Assembly (NCBI GenBank): GCA_029987025.1
Contig: DALTWQ010000024.1
Coordinates: 1-15,977 of the forward strand
Reading direction: 5' to 3'
DNA: 15,977 nucleotides
Origin: Methanocorpusculum sp.
GTDB taxonomy: Archaea; Halobacteriota; Methanomicrobia; Methanomicrobiales; Methanocorpusculaceae
Below the pieces are notes generated by a model, which ran no database searches, had not been told where the DNA came from, and was given only the letters and a program-made list of their open reading frames with translations. The first letter of the stretch is position 1. Each line of letters begins with the position of its first letter. Below are positions 1-7,817 of the stretch, piece after piece. Made by a program: the position numbers and the translations under genes.

Positions 1-2
1 CT

Positions 3-260
3 GGAAGTATTAACTGGCATCAGGTTAAAGGTGTCAACGGCCAGATTCGCCTTGTACCTCAGAAAGAGGGAGAGGTCAAAAAGCCGGGACCGAACCAGAG
101 ATTCAAGAGATCTAGCATTGTATCGAAGATTGAAAGCCGTATGGCAAACCAGCAGCAGGCACGCGGACGCGGACCTAAGATTGCTGATCAGAGACTCCGC
201 CGCAGAATCCGCCGTTCCAAAGCATCCATGATGGGTGCTAAGGCAAAGGCAAAGCGCTGA
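3..260 (+). CDS. Small highly basic protein, 5' partial
   Basis: An open frame enters from the left edge and ends at TGA 258-260, giving the last 85 residues. The visible protein begins GSINWHQVKGVNGQIRLVPQ, has a KKPGPNQRFKR segment, and ends in a strongly basic tail rich in Arg, Lys, Gln and Ala (RLRRRIRRSK, then AKAKAKR). It has no membrane segment or cysteine. The composition suggests a nucleic-acid-binding or ribosome-associated protein, but that is inference. From memory it resembles short methanogen-specific proteins of unknown function (DUF5350-like), which I cannot verify. The reading frame has no upstream start inside the window, so probably only a few N-terminal residues are missing. 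A competing frame at 31-231 gives a less plausible product. A hairpin and T-run follow 17 bases after the stop. Confidence 0.65.
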   Translation, partial: GSINWHQVKGVNGQIRLVPQKEGEVKKPGPNQRFKRSSIVSKIESRMANQQQARGRGPKIADQRLRRRIRRSKASMMGAKAKAKR

Positions 261-277
261 AGGTTTCTTTTCAATAC

Positions 278-306
278 GACGGGAGAAATCCCGTCATGTA
301 TTTTTT
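278..306 (+). terminator. Hairpin plus T-run after the basic-protein gene
   Basis: A perfect 7-bp stem (GACGGGA at 278-284, TCCCGTC at 289-295) with a GAAA loop is followed by a run of six T at 301-306. It lies just downstream of the stop at 260 and reads on the plus strand. Archaeal termination depends mostly on the T-tract, so the stem may or may not be needed. Confidence 0.6.
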
Positions 307-375
307 CGTTTTCTGTTTTGTATTGATTTAGTTGATTATTTGCGGCAGAGGATACTCTGCTGAACAGAACAGTGT

Positions 376-406
376 TTAAAAAAAGTATTCTTGAGAGATA
401 ACTCTC
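376..406 (-). terminator. Terminator of cofD
   Basis: Read on the minus strand, a GAGAG/CTCTC stem (393-406, loop of four) starts directly after the cofD stop codon and is followed by seven T (complement of A 378-384). This suits an archaeal terminator. A second perfect hairpin (GCAGAG 345-350, CTCTGC 355-360) lies further downstream. Confidence 0.5.
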
Positions 407-1321
407 TTATTTCTTCGGGAAGAATGAAAGTATATCCCACGCGAGTGACTCAGCTTTTTTCACATTCGTCATCATCGTATCAAGCCGTGTTGCACCGGGC
501 ACCTCGATTCCGGTATCTCTGATATCCTGGATGAAAAGATTAACCACATCAGCATACACCTGCTTTGTTCCAAATGATGTCGGTTCATATCCCCAGGCCG
601 TCATAAGCGCCGCTGCAGGTCCGCTTACCGGCCTGTTTCCGATGAAGGGGCTTACTGCTGCGACAAACTTCTTTTTGAGCGCATCACGGATACCGGCACA
701 CTCTAAAATAGGACCAATGCTTGTGACCGGATTTGACGGACCTATAATTACCCCGTCACTTTCCTCAATAGCAGCAACAGCCTCCGGAGAAGCAGTAAGC
801 GGTTTTCCGTCAGCAGTCTTTCGCACAACACCTTTGATGGGAACATTGCCGCGTTTTCCGACCCAGTACTCCTGATAATGCATGAGGGAATCATCTTCAG
901 TCACCACATACGTCGTAACCTCCTGGTCAGACATCGGAAGAATCTTTGCAGAAATGCCGTAACCGTCAGCAATCTTTTGTGTTGCCTCAGTCAGCCGCAG
1001 ACCTGAGTTCAGATACGCAGTCCGTGCAATATTTGTCGCACGGTCCAGTTCACCAAGCGGCAGAGGTTCTTTGTATCCGAGGCGTTCCATCGCGTGATAC
1101 GTGTGCATCGTATCTCCCTTGATGCCCCACCAGGTTTCCGTATTCAGAAGACCTGCAAAAAGGTAGATAACCGTATCAACGTCAGGAGAAACATAATGCC
1201 CCGACATACGCAGATCTTCTCCGGTATTTACAATGACAGATATCTCATTGTCCCGCAGAATCTGGCGAAGTCCGCGAAGGAGCTTCGGCGTTCCCGTTCC
1301 GCCGGATAAAACAGTAATCAT
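407..1321 (-). CDS. cofD: 2-phospho-L-lactate transferase (coenzyme F420 biosynthesis)
   Basis: CofD joins an activated lactyl-type nucleotide (lactyl-2-diphospho-5'-guanosine in the classical scheme) to the riboflavin-like precursor Fo, making F420-0, the core of the hydride carrier that methanogens need. The 304-residue length is normal for the family. Visible signatures are the N-terminal nucleotide loop LSGGTGTPKLLRG (5-17), NTGED (32-36), VSPDVDT (44-50), and GPSNPVTSIGPIL (194-206) near the substrate cleft. The usual motif, as I recall it, is NTGDD, so Glu35 would be a conservative change. The gene starts with ATG. No Shine-Dalgarno sequence precedes it, but a TATA-like box lies about 27 bases upstream, so it probably has its own promoter and is translated from a leaderless mRNA. 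It follows the his operon by 54 bases and has no functional link to it. No other F420 gene is in view. Confidence 0.93.
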   Translation of the reverse strand: MITVLSGGTGTPKLLRGLRQILRDNEISVIVNTGEDLRMSGHYVSPDVDTVIYLFAGLLNTETWWGIKGDTMHTYHAMERLGYKEPLPLGELDRATNIARTAYLNSGLRLTEATQKIADGYGISAKILPMSDQEVTTYVVTEDDSLMHYQEYWVGKRGNVPIKGVVRKTADGKPLTASPEAVAAIEESDGVIIGPSNPVTSIGPILECAGIRDALKKKFVAAVSPFIGNRPVSGPAAALMTAWGYEPTSFGTKQVYADVVNLFIQDIRDTGIEVPGATRLDTMMTNVKKAESLAWDILSFFPKK

Positions 1322-1344
1322 ACCAATGAGATTATGCGTATGGC

Positions 1345-1352
1345 TTATTAAA
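1345..1352 (-). promoter_or_regulatory. TATA-like box for cofD
   Basis: The minus strand reads TTTAATAA here, centred about 27 bases before the A of the cofD ATG. That spacing would place the transcription start at or next to the start codon. No Shine-Dalgarno sequence is visible, which also fits a leaderless transcript. Confidence 0.4.
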
Positions 1353-1375
1353 GGTATGGAGTGAGCAGTTTTGAA

Positions 1376-2125
1376 TTATTCAGTATCTTTCCACGTCTCA
1401 AACCCATACCCGACAGTACCCGCCGCGTGAGCATCGCTTGATAACACAAACTCCCCGCCGTTCTCTCTGATAAACTCACGGATGTCCGAAACCGGATACG
1501 GCTCAGTTCTATAACCGCGGCTCACTGCGCCGAAGTTAATCTCGAACGGCACATGCGCTGCAAGAAGAGGAAGAACTGCAGCATGCCACGCGGCCGTATA
1601 CCGCGGATTCGTTTCCGAAAACAGGCAGCCGCCTTCGTTGAACTTCGTAATTAAATCAAAGTGCCCGACAATATCTGCATGAGTCGCAGAAACAACACCT
1701 GCCTCCTGTGCGAAGTAAAGTTCAGCCAGTTTGTACATATCACCGTCAAAATATTTTTCCGCCGCATCTGATAAAATGTCAGCAGAGTCATCGACTGCAA
1801 CAAACTCCTTTCCGATTTTAAGAAAATGAGCAGACCCTATCACATAATCAAAACCCACAGCAGGACGCGGCGAAAATATATCCTGCTCGATTCCGCAGAG
1901 CACCTCGATTCTGTCCAGATACTTCTCCTTCAAAGATTTGACCGTTTTCCGGTACCGCGGAACAGCATCCTCCTTCATACACCACTCTTCAGCACCTTTC
2001 ACATAGGAATGGTCAGAAATACCTATGCGGCTAAATCCGAGCTCAATCGCTTTCTGGATTACCTCTTCAGGCGTATTTGCCCCGTCGCTGAAGGTAGTGT
2101 GCACATGAAGGTCAAAGTTCTGCAT
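1376..2125 (-). CDS. PHP-domain phosphoesterase, probable histidinol-phosphatase
   Basis: This 249-residue protein is a single PHP domain with the metal ligands in order: HVH (H7, H9), D14, DH (D38-H39), E80, H100, H149 with H155 nearby, and D231-x-H233. PHP enzymes hydrolyse phosphate esters using two or three metal ions, and one branch (HisJ/HisK) is the histidinol-phosphatase of Bacillus and Lactococcus. The gene is last in the his operon, 12 bases after hisIE, with GGTG in front of its ATG. HisB here has only the dehydratase domain, so the pathway would otherwise lack histidinol phosphate dephosphorylation. The specific activity is inferred from context. A broader PHP phosphatase or nuclease role is possible. 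The protein is close to the usual length of HisJ-type enzymes and all key residues appear intact. Confidence 0.8.
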   Translation of the reverse strand: MQNFDLHVHTTFSDGANTPEEVIQKAIELGFSRIGISDHSYVKGAEEWCMKEDAVPRYRKTVKSLKEKYLDRIEVLCGIEQDIFSPRPAVGFDYVIGSAHFLKIGKEFVAVDDSADILSDAAEKYFDGDMYKLAELYFAQEAGVVSATHADIVGHFDLITKFNEGGCLFSETNPRYTAAWHAAVLPLLAAHVPFEINFGAVSRGYRTEPYPVSDIREFIRENGGEFVLSSDAHAAGTVGYGFETWKDTE

Positions 2126-2137
2126 GAAAACACCGGA

Positions 2138-2785
2138 TTATGTCATCTTTTCCTGCTTAACCTTGTGGTCAATGACATGGCGGGATGCAAGCTCTTTCGT
2201 GATATCGTCGAGAGTAATACCTGCCTCAATCATCAGGACCATAACATGATAGACAAGGTCGGAGATTTCATAGATAGTCTCTTTCTTATCGCCGGACTTC
2301 GCCGCAATGATGACCTCGGTGGACTCTTCGCCGACCTTCTTCAGAATCTTATCAATTCCCTTCTCAAACAGATACGTAGTGTAGGAACCTTCCTTCTTCT
2401 CGGTTTTTCTGCCCGCAATCAGATTCATCAGCATATCATAGGAGAACTCGCCTGCATCAGGATTTTCATATACCGGATACTCAAAGCAGGACTCGGTTCC
2501 AAGATGACACGCGGGGCCGTCAGGCGTTACTGCGACAAGAAGCGTATCGCGGTCGCAGTCTGTAGTTATTGATACGATGTGCTGATAGTTTCCGGAGGTG
2601 TCTCCTTTGAGCCAGAGTTCGTTTCTTGAACGGCTCCAGAAACATGCAAGGTTTTTCTCCATCGAAACCTGCAGACTTTCCTTGTTCATATATGCTACCA
2701 TCAGCACTTTCTTAGTTGCTGCGTTAATCACTACTGCCGGGATTAATCCCTTCTCATCAAATTTCAGTTCATCTGTTTTAATCAT
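2138..2785 (-). CDS. hisIE: Bifunctional phosphoribosyl-AMP cyclohydrolase / phosphoribosyl-ATP pyrophosphatase
   Basis: The gene encodes histidine steps 2 and 3 in one polypeptide: removal of pyrophosphate from phosphoribosyl-ATP, then opening of the purine ring of phosphoribosyl-AMP. The N-terminal HisI domain (about 1-105) shows WLKGDTSG (58-65) and the metal ligands D76-C77-D78 with D80, C93-H94 and C100. The C-terminal HisE domain (about 113-205) is an all-alpha MazG-like fold with VGEESTEV (E153, E154, E157) and EISD (E173, D176). The length of 215 residues is normal for the fusion. The ATG overlaps the hisF stop by four bases (ATGA) and has GGAGA eight bases upstream. As I recall, archaea often keep hisI and hisE separate, so the fused form is one of the bacterial-looking traits of this operon. 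Confidence 0.95.
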   Translation of the reverse strand: MIKTDELKFDEKGLIPAVVINAATKKVLMVAYMNKESLQVSMEKNLACFWSRSRNELWLKGDTSGNYQHIVSITTDCDRDTLLVAVTPDGPACHLGTESCFEYPVYENPDAGEFSYDMLMNLIAGRKTEKKEGSYTTYLFEKGIDKILKKVGEESTEVIIAAKSGDKKETIYEISDLVYHVMVLMIEAGITLDDITKELASRHVIDHKVKQEKMT

Positions 2786-3555
2786 AACATCTTCTCCGTA
2801 AGACGCACTGGAATATGTTTCTGCGCCATCCGTTTTTTCAAATCGCAGATTTCCACCTCATGGAAATGGAAGATTGATGCCGCAAGTCCGGCATCTATCT
2901 CAGGAATGCGGGTAAATAGCGTTATAAAGTCCTCAATCGAACCTGCGCCGCCGGATGCAATAACCGGAACCTGTACCGCACGGCAGACCGCATCTAAAAG
3001 TTCGATATCAAATCCGCCTTTCACACCGTCTGTATCAATGGAATTTACCACAACCTCGCCGGCACCGGCATCCACACAGCTCTTTATCCAGGAGATAGCC
3101 TCCATTCCGGTATTCTCGCGCCCTCCTCGGGAAAAGACCGTAAACACACCGTCAACGCGTTTAATATCACAGGACAAAACCACACACTGATTTCCGTACC
3201 GCTCTGCCGCTTCCGGAATCAGCGAGGGGTTCTTAATCGCGCCTGAGTTTACACTCACCTTGTCTGCGCCGCATTTTAAGACGCGGTCAAAGTCTGCAAG
3301 AGTCGAGATGCCGCCTCCGACAGTCAGCGGAATAAAGACCGACTCTGCAGTCTCTTTAAGAATTTCGGAAAAGAGTTTTCTCCCTTCCGCAGATGCGGTA
3401 ATGTCATAGAACACCAGTTCATCCGCACCGTTTGCATTATAGTACTTCGCAAGCTCAACAGGGGAGGAAACATCCTGCAGACCTGCAAAGTTTACGCCTT
3501 TGACAACCCTTCCGTCTTTGACATCAAGACAGGGGATGATACGTTTCGTAATCAT
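2782..3555 (-). CDS. hisF: Imidazole glycerol phosphate synthase, cyclase subunit
   Basis: HisF is a TIM-barrel enzyme that, with HisH, converts PRFAR and ammonia to imidazole glycerol phosphate and AICAR. The 257 residues match the family length. The two catalytic aspartates are at the standard positions: D11 in CLDVKDG and D130 in SCDIKR. Phosphate-binding glycines appear in TVGGGIS (78-84) and ASGGAGS. The gene overlaps the upstream hisA end and the downstream hisIE start by four bases each. It carries one of the strongest Shine-Dalgarno sequences here (GGAGGTG, four bases before the ATG), which suggests efficient reinitiation in the operon. AICAR feeds back into purine synthesis. The assignment is secure. 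Confidence 0.97.
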   Translation of the reverse strand: MITKRIIPCLDVKDGRVVKGVNFAGLQDVSSPVELAKYYNANGADELVFYDITASAEGRKLFSEILKETAESVFIPLTVGGGISTLADFDRVLKCGADKVSVNSGAIKNPSLIPEAAERYGNQCVVLSCDIKRVDGVFTVFSRGGRENTGMEAISWIKSCVDAGAGEVVVNSIDTDGVKGGFDIELLDAVCRAVQVPVIASGGAGSIEDFITLFTRIPEIDAGLAASIFHFHEVEICDLKKRMAQKHIPVRLTEKML

Positions 3556-4271
3556 TTCGCACCTCCGGCAAGAACGGCAGCACGCAGGTCAATCTCTTTC
3601 GTATAGTAGGCTTTTCCGATGATTGCCCCGTAGAGATTAAGCGCTGCAAGGCGTTTTACCTCCTCAAGCGAGGACACCCCGCCTGATGCGGTAATCTGAA
3701 GCGAATACTTTTCGGAAAGCTCTTTGTAGAGCTGAAGGTTTGTTCCCCTCATCGCACCGTCTTTTGATATATCTGTGCAGATAACCGTTTTAACACCGGC
3801 CTCCTGCATGGATGATAAAAACGCATCAAGTGTAACTGACGTTGTCTCAAGCCAGCCGGAGACTGCAATTTTTCCGTCGCGGACATCTGCTCCCACGGCA
3901 ATTTTTTCCCCGTACCTGGCAACTGCTTCGTGCAGGAACTCCGGATTCGACACCGCAGCAGTCCCTAAAATGACGCGGTCAAGACCTGCTGAGATATACA
4001 TATCGGCCGTTTCCATACTCCGGATGCCCCCGCCAATTTCGCAGAAGAGCCCGCTTTCTTTTTTGATGCGGCAGACCGTTTCAAAGTTCGGTGTCGTTCC
4101 CGCCTTGGCACCTTCGAGGTCAACCAGATGCACCGCAGAGGCTCCTGCGGATACAAAGTCTTTCGCAACCTCAACAGGGTTGTCATTATAGACCGTCATC
4201 TGCTGATAGTCCCCTTTGAAAAGCCTGACTGCTTTTCCGCCGAAAAGGTCAATTGCTGGAAATATAATCAT
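3552..4271 (-). CDS. hisA: ProFAR isomerase (phosphoribosylformimino-AICAR isomerase)
   Basis: HisA carries out the Amadori rearrangement of ProFAR to PRFAR, step 4 of histidine synthesis. It is a TIM barrel of 239 residues with catalytic D8 (AIDLFGGKAVRL) and D129 (VGADVRDG), plus GGGIRS (80-85) and a second phosphate loop around TASGGVSS. It is the paralogue of neighbouring HisF. The specificity call rests on the FPAIDL start and GGKAVRL, which are typical of HisA. The ATG shares one base with the hisH stop (TGATG) and is preceded by GGAGG seven bases upstream. There is no sign of a PriA-type dual-specificity enzyme, but trp genes are not in view and sequence alone cannot exclude one. Confidence 0.96.
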   Translation of the reverse strand: MIIFPAIDLFGGKAVRLFKGDYQQMTVYNDNPVEVAKDFVSAGASAVHLVDLEGAKAGTTPNFETVCRIKKESGLFCEIGGGIRSMETADMYISAGLDRVILGTAAVSNPEFLHEAVARYGEKIAVGADVRDGKIAVSGWLETTSVTLDAFLSSMQEAGVKTVICTDISKDGAMRGTNLQLYKELSEKYSLQITASGGVSSLEEVKRLAALNLYGAIIGKAYYTKEIDLRAAVLAGGAK

Positions 4272-4897
4272 CAGAGAGCCTCCATGCCGGCAAACGACTT
4301 TAAGATGCGAAGACCCGCATCCCCGCTTTTTTCCGGGTGGAACTGACAGCCGAACACGTTGTCCTTTCCGACAGCGGCTGTTACATCAAACCCGTACTCG
4401 GTCGTTGCAAGAAGCGACTCATCACAGTCTGCTGCGTAGAACGAATGAACAAAGTAGACATGCGTTCCGTTTTTGAGATTCTTAAATATGGGTGCATTTT
4501 CCCCGCCGTTTACGAAAGAAAGCGCATTCCACCCGATCTGCGGGATTTTGTATCCCTCGGGAATATATCCTGCAAGCGGCTTTACGCATCCTTTCAGAAG
4601 ACCGAGGCCTTCGTGCTCGCCGTACTCAAGACTCTTTTCGAAGAGAAGCTGCATGCCGAGGCAGATTCCCATCAAAGGTTTTCCTGCGGCTGCTTCATCG
4701 CAAACAGCCTCTGCAAGACCGCTTTCGCGCAGTTTTACGGCAGCATCGCCGAAAGCGCCGACGCCCGGAAGAATTATCCTGTCAGCTTTTGCAAGTATAT
4801 CCGTGTCGCCTGTTACAACCGCATCAGCGTGAACTGCACGAAGCGATGATTTCAGTGAGAAGAGATTTCCAACACCGTAATCTGCTATTGCAAGCAT
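4271..4897 (-). CDS. hisH: Imidazole glycerol phosphate synthase, glutamine amidotransferase subunit
   Basis: HisH is a class I glutamine amidotransferase that supplies ammonia through a tunnel to HisF. The catalytic triad is visible: C79 in the nucleophile elbow GICLGMQ, and H187 and E189 in QFHPEKSG. The N-terminus (IADYGVGNLFS) and LPGVGAFG (43-50) are family hallmarks. The length of 208 residues is standard. Its ATG follows the hisB stop without a gap (TGAATG), and its last base is shared with hisA, so translation is very likely coupled. The Shine-Dalgarno candidate GGGG lies within the end of hisB. Confidence 0.97.
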   Translation of the reverse strand: MLAIADYGVGNLFSLKSSLRAVHADAVVTGDTDILAKADRIILPGVGAFGDAAVKLRESGLAEAVCDEAAAGKPLMGICLGMQLLFEKSLEYGEHEGLGLLKGCVKPLAGYIPEGYKIPQIGWNALSFVNGGENAPIFKNLKNGTHVYFVHSFYAADCDESLLATTEYGFDVTAAVGKDNVFGCQFHPEKSGDAGLRILKSFAGMEAL

Positions 4898-5485
4898 TCA
4901 GAGCGACCCCTTAGTCGAAGGCACTTCGCCTGCGTATGCAGAATCAAAGGCGACAGCTGCACGGATACTGCGGGCGACCGACTTGAATGTGCCTTCTATG
5001 ATGTGGTGCGAATTTACGCCGGCAAGTTCCCTGATGTGAAGCGAGCACTCTGCGGTCCGCACAAACGCGTGCCAGAACTCTTCAACAAGTTCTGTATCAA
5101 AGTCCCCGACTTTTTCAGACGGAATCTCGAGATTGCAATTGAGCGCGGCACGTCCGGAGAAATCAACCGCGGTTAAAATCAGCGCTTCATCCATCGGGAG
5201 AATCATGAACCCGTAGCGGGCAATGCCTGCCTTGTCGCCGAGCGCCTGTTTAAACGCAGTTCCGAGTGCGATTCCAATGTCCTCTGTCGTGTGGTGATAA
5301 TCAACGTCCGTATCTCCTTTGCAGGAGATGGCAAGGTCGAATCTTCCGTGCGAGGCAAAGAGTGTCAGCATGTGGTCTAAAAAGCCGCAGCCGATATTGA
5401 TGTCAGTTTTGCCTGAGCCGTCGAGTATTAGTGTAAGAGAGATGTCAGTCTCTTTTGTGGTACGGGTGAGTTTTGCTGTTCTCAT
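4898..5485 (-). CDS. hisB: Imidazoleglycerol-phosphate dehydratase
   Basis: HisB dehydrates imidazole glycerol phosphate to imidazole acetol phosphate. The 195-residue protein is the monofunctional dehydratase. It has GFLDHML (D37, H38), the metal-binding HHTTED (H64, H65, E68, D69), and the repeated half-motif NSHHIIEGTFK near the C-terminus. It lacks the N-terminal HAD phosphatase of enterobacterial HisB, so another gene must supply histidinol-phosphatase; the PHP gene at the operon end is the candidate. The ATG overlaps the hisC stop by four bases and is preceded by GGAGG seven bases upstream. Confidence 0.97.
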   Translation of the reverse strand: MRTAKLTRTTKETDISLTLILDGSGKTDINIGCGFLDHMLTLFASHGRFDLAISCKGDTDVDYHHTTEDIGIALGTAFKQALGDKAGIARYGFMILPMDEALILTAVDFSGRAALNCNLEIPSEKVGDFDTELVEEFWHAFVRTAECSLHIRELAGVNSHHIIEGTFKSVARSIRAAVAFDSAYAGEVPSTKGSL

Positions 5486-6540
5486 GTGTTTTCCTCCAGA
5501 ATTTCTTTGACTGTTTTAAGCAGGATATCCATCTGTTCATCAGTTCCTATAGTGATACGGTTGTAGTCGGTAATCGATTCTTTGTCAAAGTGGCGCACCA
5601 GAACACCGCGTTTCTTCAGTTCCAGATAAAGATCCATTCCGGAAATCTTGTCATGCCTCACAAACAGGAAGTTTGTTGATGAAACAGGCCCTGTAAAGCC
5701 GAGGGAGGCAAGTGCCTCTGCGGTCCGCTTTCTCGTCGCAATAATTTTTGCACAGTTTGCACGGGTGATTTTTTCATCTTCTAAAGCACCCAGAGCCGCG
5801 GCAGCACTTGTGCGGCTTACGTTGTAAGGGTTTGTTGAGAAGCGGATACGGTTTAAGTCAGCGATTAACTCAGGACTTCCTACACCGAATCCGAACCGTG
5901 CGCCGGCAAGCGAGCGGGATTTGGAAAACGTCTGCACAACTAAGACATTGTCATACTTTTTAGTAAGAGGAATGGCTGATTCGGCACCGAAATCCACATA
6001 CGCTTCATCGATTACAACAACCGAGTCCGGATTTGCGGCAATGATGCGTTCAAGGTCAGGAAGCGATAACGCAATTCCTGACGGTGCGTTCGGATTTGCA
6101 ATGAAGATGGTTTTTCCGGCATTGCAGTAGTCAGCAGGGTCAATCGATAAATCCGCTTTGACCGGAATCTCTGTGGAAGAAATATGATTCAGTTCGCCGA
6201 ACACCGAGTAGAACCCGTAGGATGTGTCAGGAAACACCACACCGTTTTCGCAGAATGCAGCGAAGGCGAAATCGAGAATCTCATCCGAGCCGTTTCCGAC
6301 AACAACCTGGTTCGGAGACACGTTATAGACCTCGGCAAGTTTTGCACAGAGAACTTTGTACTCCGGATCCGGATAGAGCATGAGTGTGTCAACCGCATCA
6401 CGGGCATACTGCAGTGCTTTCGGCGACGGCGGATACGGCGACTCGTTGGTGTTGAGTTTTACATACTGCATATCCTGCGGCTGCTCACCGGGGGTGTAGG
6501 GTTTTAACCCGCTCAGTCTGCTGGTAAAAAACCGGCTCAT
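5482..6540 (-). CDS. hisC: Histidinol-phosphate aminotransferase
   Basis: HisC is a fold-type I PLP enzyme that transfers the amino group of glutamate to imidazole acetol phosphate. The 352-residue chain shows LNTNESPYPPSP (29-40), the NPNAPSG loop (149-155; N151), D178-E-A-Y, and the PLP lysine K207 in TFSKSRSLAGARFG. Its place between hisD and hisB in a his operon makes histidinol phosphate the likely substrate; related aromatic aminotransferases share these motifs. The stop overlaps hisB, and the ATG sits in a four-base overlap with the hisD stop. A GGAGAAGGA stretch precedes the start. Confidence 0.95.
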   Translation of the reverse strand: MSRFFTSRLSGLKPYTPGEQPQDMQYVKLNTNESPYPPSPKALQYARDAVDTLMLYPDPEYKVLCAKLAEVYNVSPNQVVVGNGSDEILDFAFAAFCENGVVFPDTSYGFYSVFGELNHISSTEIPVKADLSIDPADYCNAGKTIFIANPNAPSGIALSLPDLERIIAANPDSVVVIDEAYVDFGAESAIPLTKKYDNVLVVQTFSKSRSLAGARFGFGVGSPELIADLNRIRFSTNPYNVSRTSAAAALGALEDEKITRANCAKIIATRKRTAEALASLGFTGPVSSTNFLFVRHDKISGMDLYLELKKRGVLVRHFDKESITDYNRITIGTDEQMDILLKTVKEILEENT

Positions 6541-7817
6541 ATATCCTTCTCCAGCCGGATTACTGCGCTTTTTGCGTGCCCGGTAAGACCTTCTTTCCTG
6601 GCAAAGACTGCAATGTCTTCTGCGACGCGGGATAATGCATCTTTCGTGTAGTAGGTGTACTGCGTTTTCTTCACAAACTCATCGACAGAAAGCGGGCTGG
6701 AAAACTTTGCAGTGCCGCTTGTGGGGAGGGTGTGATTCGGACCTGCAAAGTAGTCGCCGAGTGCTTCCGGACAGTTTCTTCCCATAAAGATTGAACCAGC
6801 GTGGCGGATTTTATCCAGATAATCAAATGGATTGTCCACACAGAGTTCAAGGTGTTCGGGTGCAATCTCGTTTGCAATCTCAATTGCGGCGTCAAGTGTA
6901 TCTGCCACTATAATTTTTCCGTTGTTCTCCACAGAGGCGCGGGCAATCTCTTCACGCTCAAGCATCGAAAGCTGAAGCTCAATCTCCTTCTGGACTGCAA
7001 GAGCAAACTCATAGGAATCTGTTACAAGAACAGCAGATGCGTTTTTGTCGTGCTCCGCCTGGGACAGCAGGTCTGCTGCTGCATACCGGGGATTCGTCTT
7101 TCCGTCTGCAACAATTAAGATTTCACTCGGACCCGCAATCATATCAATGGAGACCAGACCGAACACCTGCTTCTTGGCTTCCGCAACAAAAGCATTGCCC
7201 GGACCCACAATCTTATCGACCTTGGGAACAGTTTCCGTTCCGTAGGCAAGAGCTGCTATTGCCTGTGCCCCTCCAGCCTTGTAGATTTTATCGACACCGG
7301 CAACTTTTGCAGCGGCAAGAATTGCAGGGTTTACCTTCCCGTCTTTTGCGGGCGGCGTAATCATTACTACAAGAGGAACTCCTGCGATTTTTGCCGGAAT
7401 TGCATCCATCAGAACTGTTGACGGATATGCTGCGGTTCCTCCGGGCACATAAAGACCAGCTCTATCCACCGGAATTATTTTTTGACCGATGACAATCCCG
7501 TCAGTGTCATTGATGATGAAGCTGGTTCTTACCTGACGCTCGTGGAACTTTCTGATATTGGCAGCGGCACGCTCTAAAATGCCGATGAACTCAGGCTCTA
7601 CTTTGGAAAGCCCTTCTTCAATCTCCTCTCTGCTGACCTCAAGCGATGATAACGTTACGCCGTCGAACTTTTCAGTAAGCGCAAATAATGCCGCATCCCC
7701 TTCTGATTTGACACGCTCAATGATGCCTGTAACAATATCGGCAACACTTGCCATAGGCATATTTCGGGCGAATATTTCACTGTTCGGTGTCTCACCGTAT
7801 TTCAGAATTTTTATCAT
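6537..7817 (-). CDS. hisD: Histidinol dehydrogenase
   Basis: HisD performs the last two steps, oxidising L-histidinol via histidinal to L-histidine with two NAD+, using a catalytic zinc. The 426 residues fit the family. Signatures are PGGTAAYPSTVLM (125-137), the long conserved VGPGNAF (204-210), IAGPSEIL (227-234), and the zinc ligands Q253 and H256 in SQAEHDKNA. Towards the C-terminus are APEHLEL and the GDYFAGPNHTLPT segment. ATGA overlaps join it to hisG upstream and hisC downstream. AGGAGA lies about eight bases before the ATG. The assignment is secure. Confidence 0.97.
   Translation of the reverse strand: MIKILKYGETPNSEIFARNMPMASVADIVTGIIERVKSEGDAALFALTEKFDGVTLSSLEVSREEIEEGLSKVEPEFIGILERAAANIRKFHERQVRTSFIINDTDGIVIGQKIIPVDRAGLYVPGGTAAYPSTVLMDAIPAKIAGVPLVVMITPPAKDGKVNPAILAAAKVAGVDKIYKAGGAQAIAALAYGTETVPKVDKIVGPGNAFVAEAKKQVFGLVSIDMIAGPSEILIVADGKTNPRYAAADLLSQAEHDKNASAVLVTDSYEFALAVQKEIELQLSMLEREEIARASVENNGKIIVADTLDAAIEIANEIAPEHLELCVDNPFDYLDKIRHAGSIFMGRNCPEALGDYFAGPNHTLPTSGTAKFSSPLSVDEFVKKTQYTYYTKDALSRVAEDIAVFARKEGLTGHAKSAVIRLEKDI

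Noticed and set aside
31..231. 66-codon frame at the left edge
   Set aside because: It overlaps the better frame 3-260 on the same strand, gives an odd composition, and lacks the conserved-looking blocks of the other frame.
4337..4914. Long plus-strand frames opposite hisH
   Set aside because: They mirror a clear HisH gene with an intact catalytic triad; their products look like out-of-frame translations.
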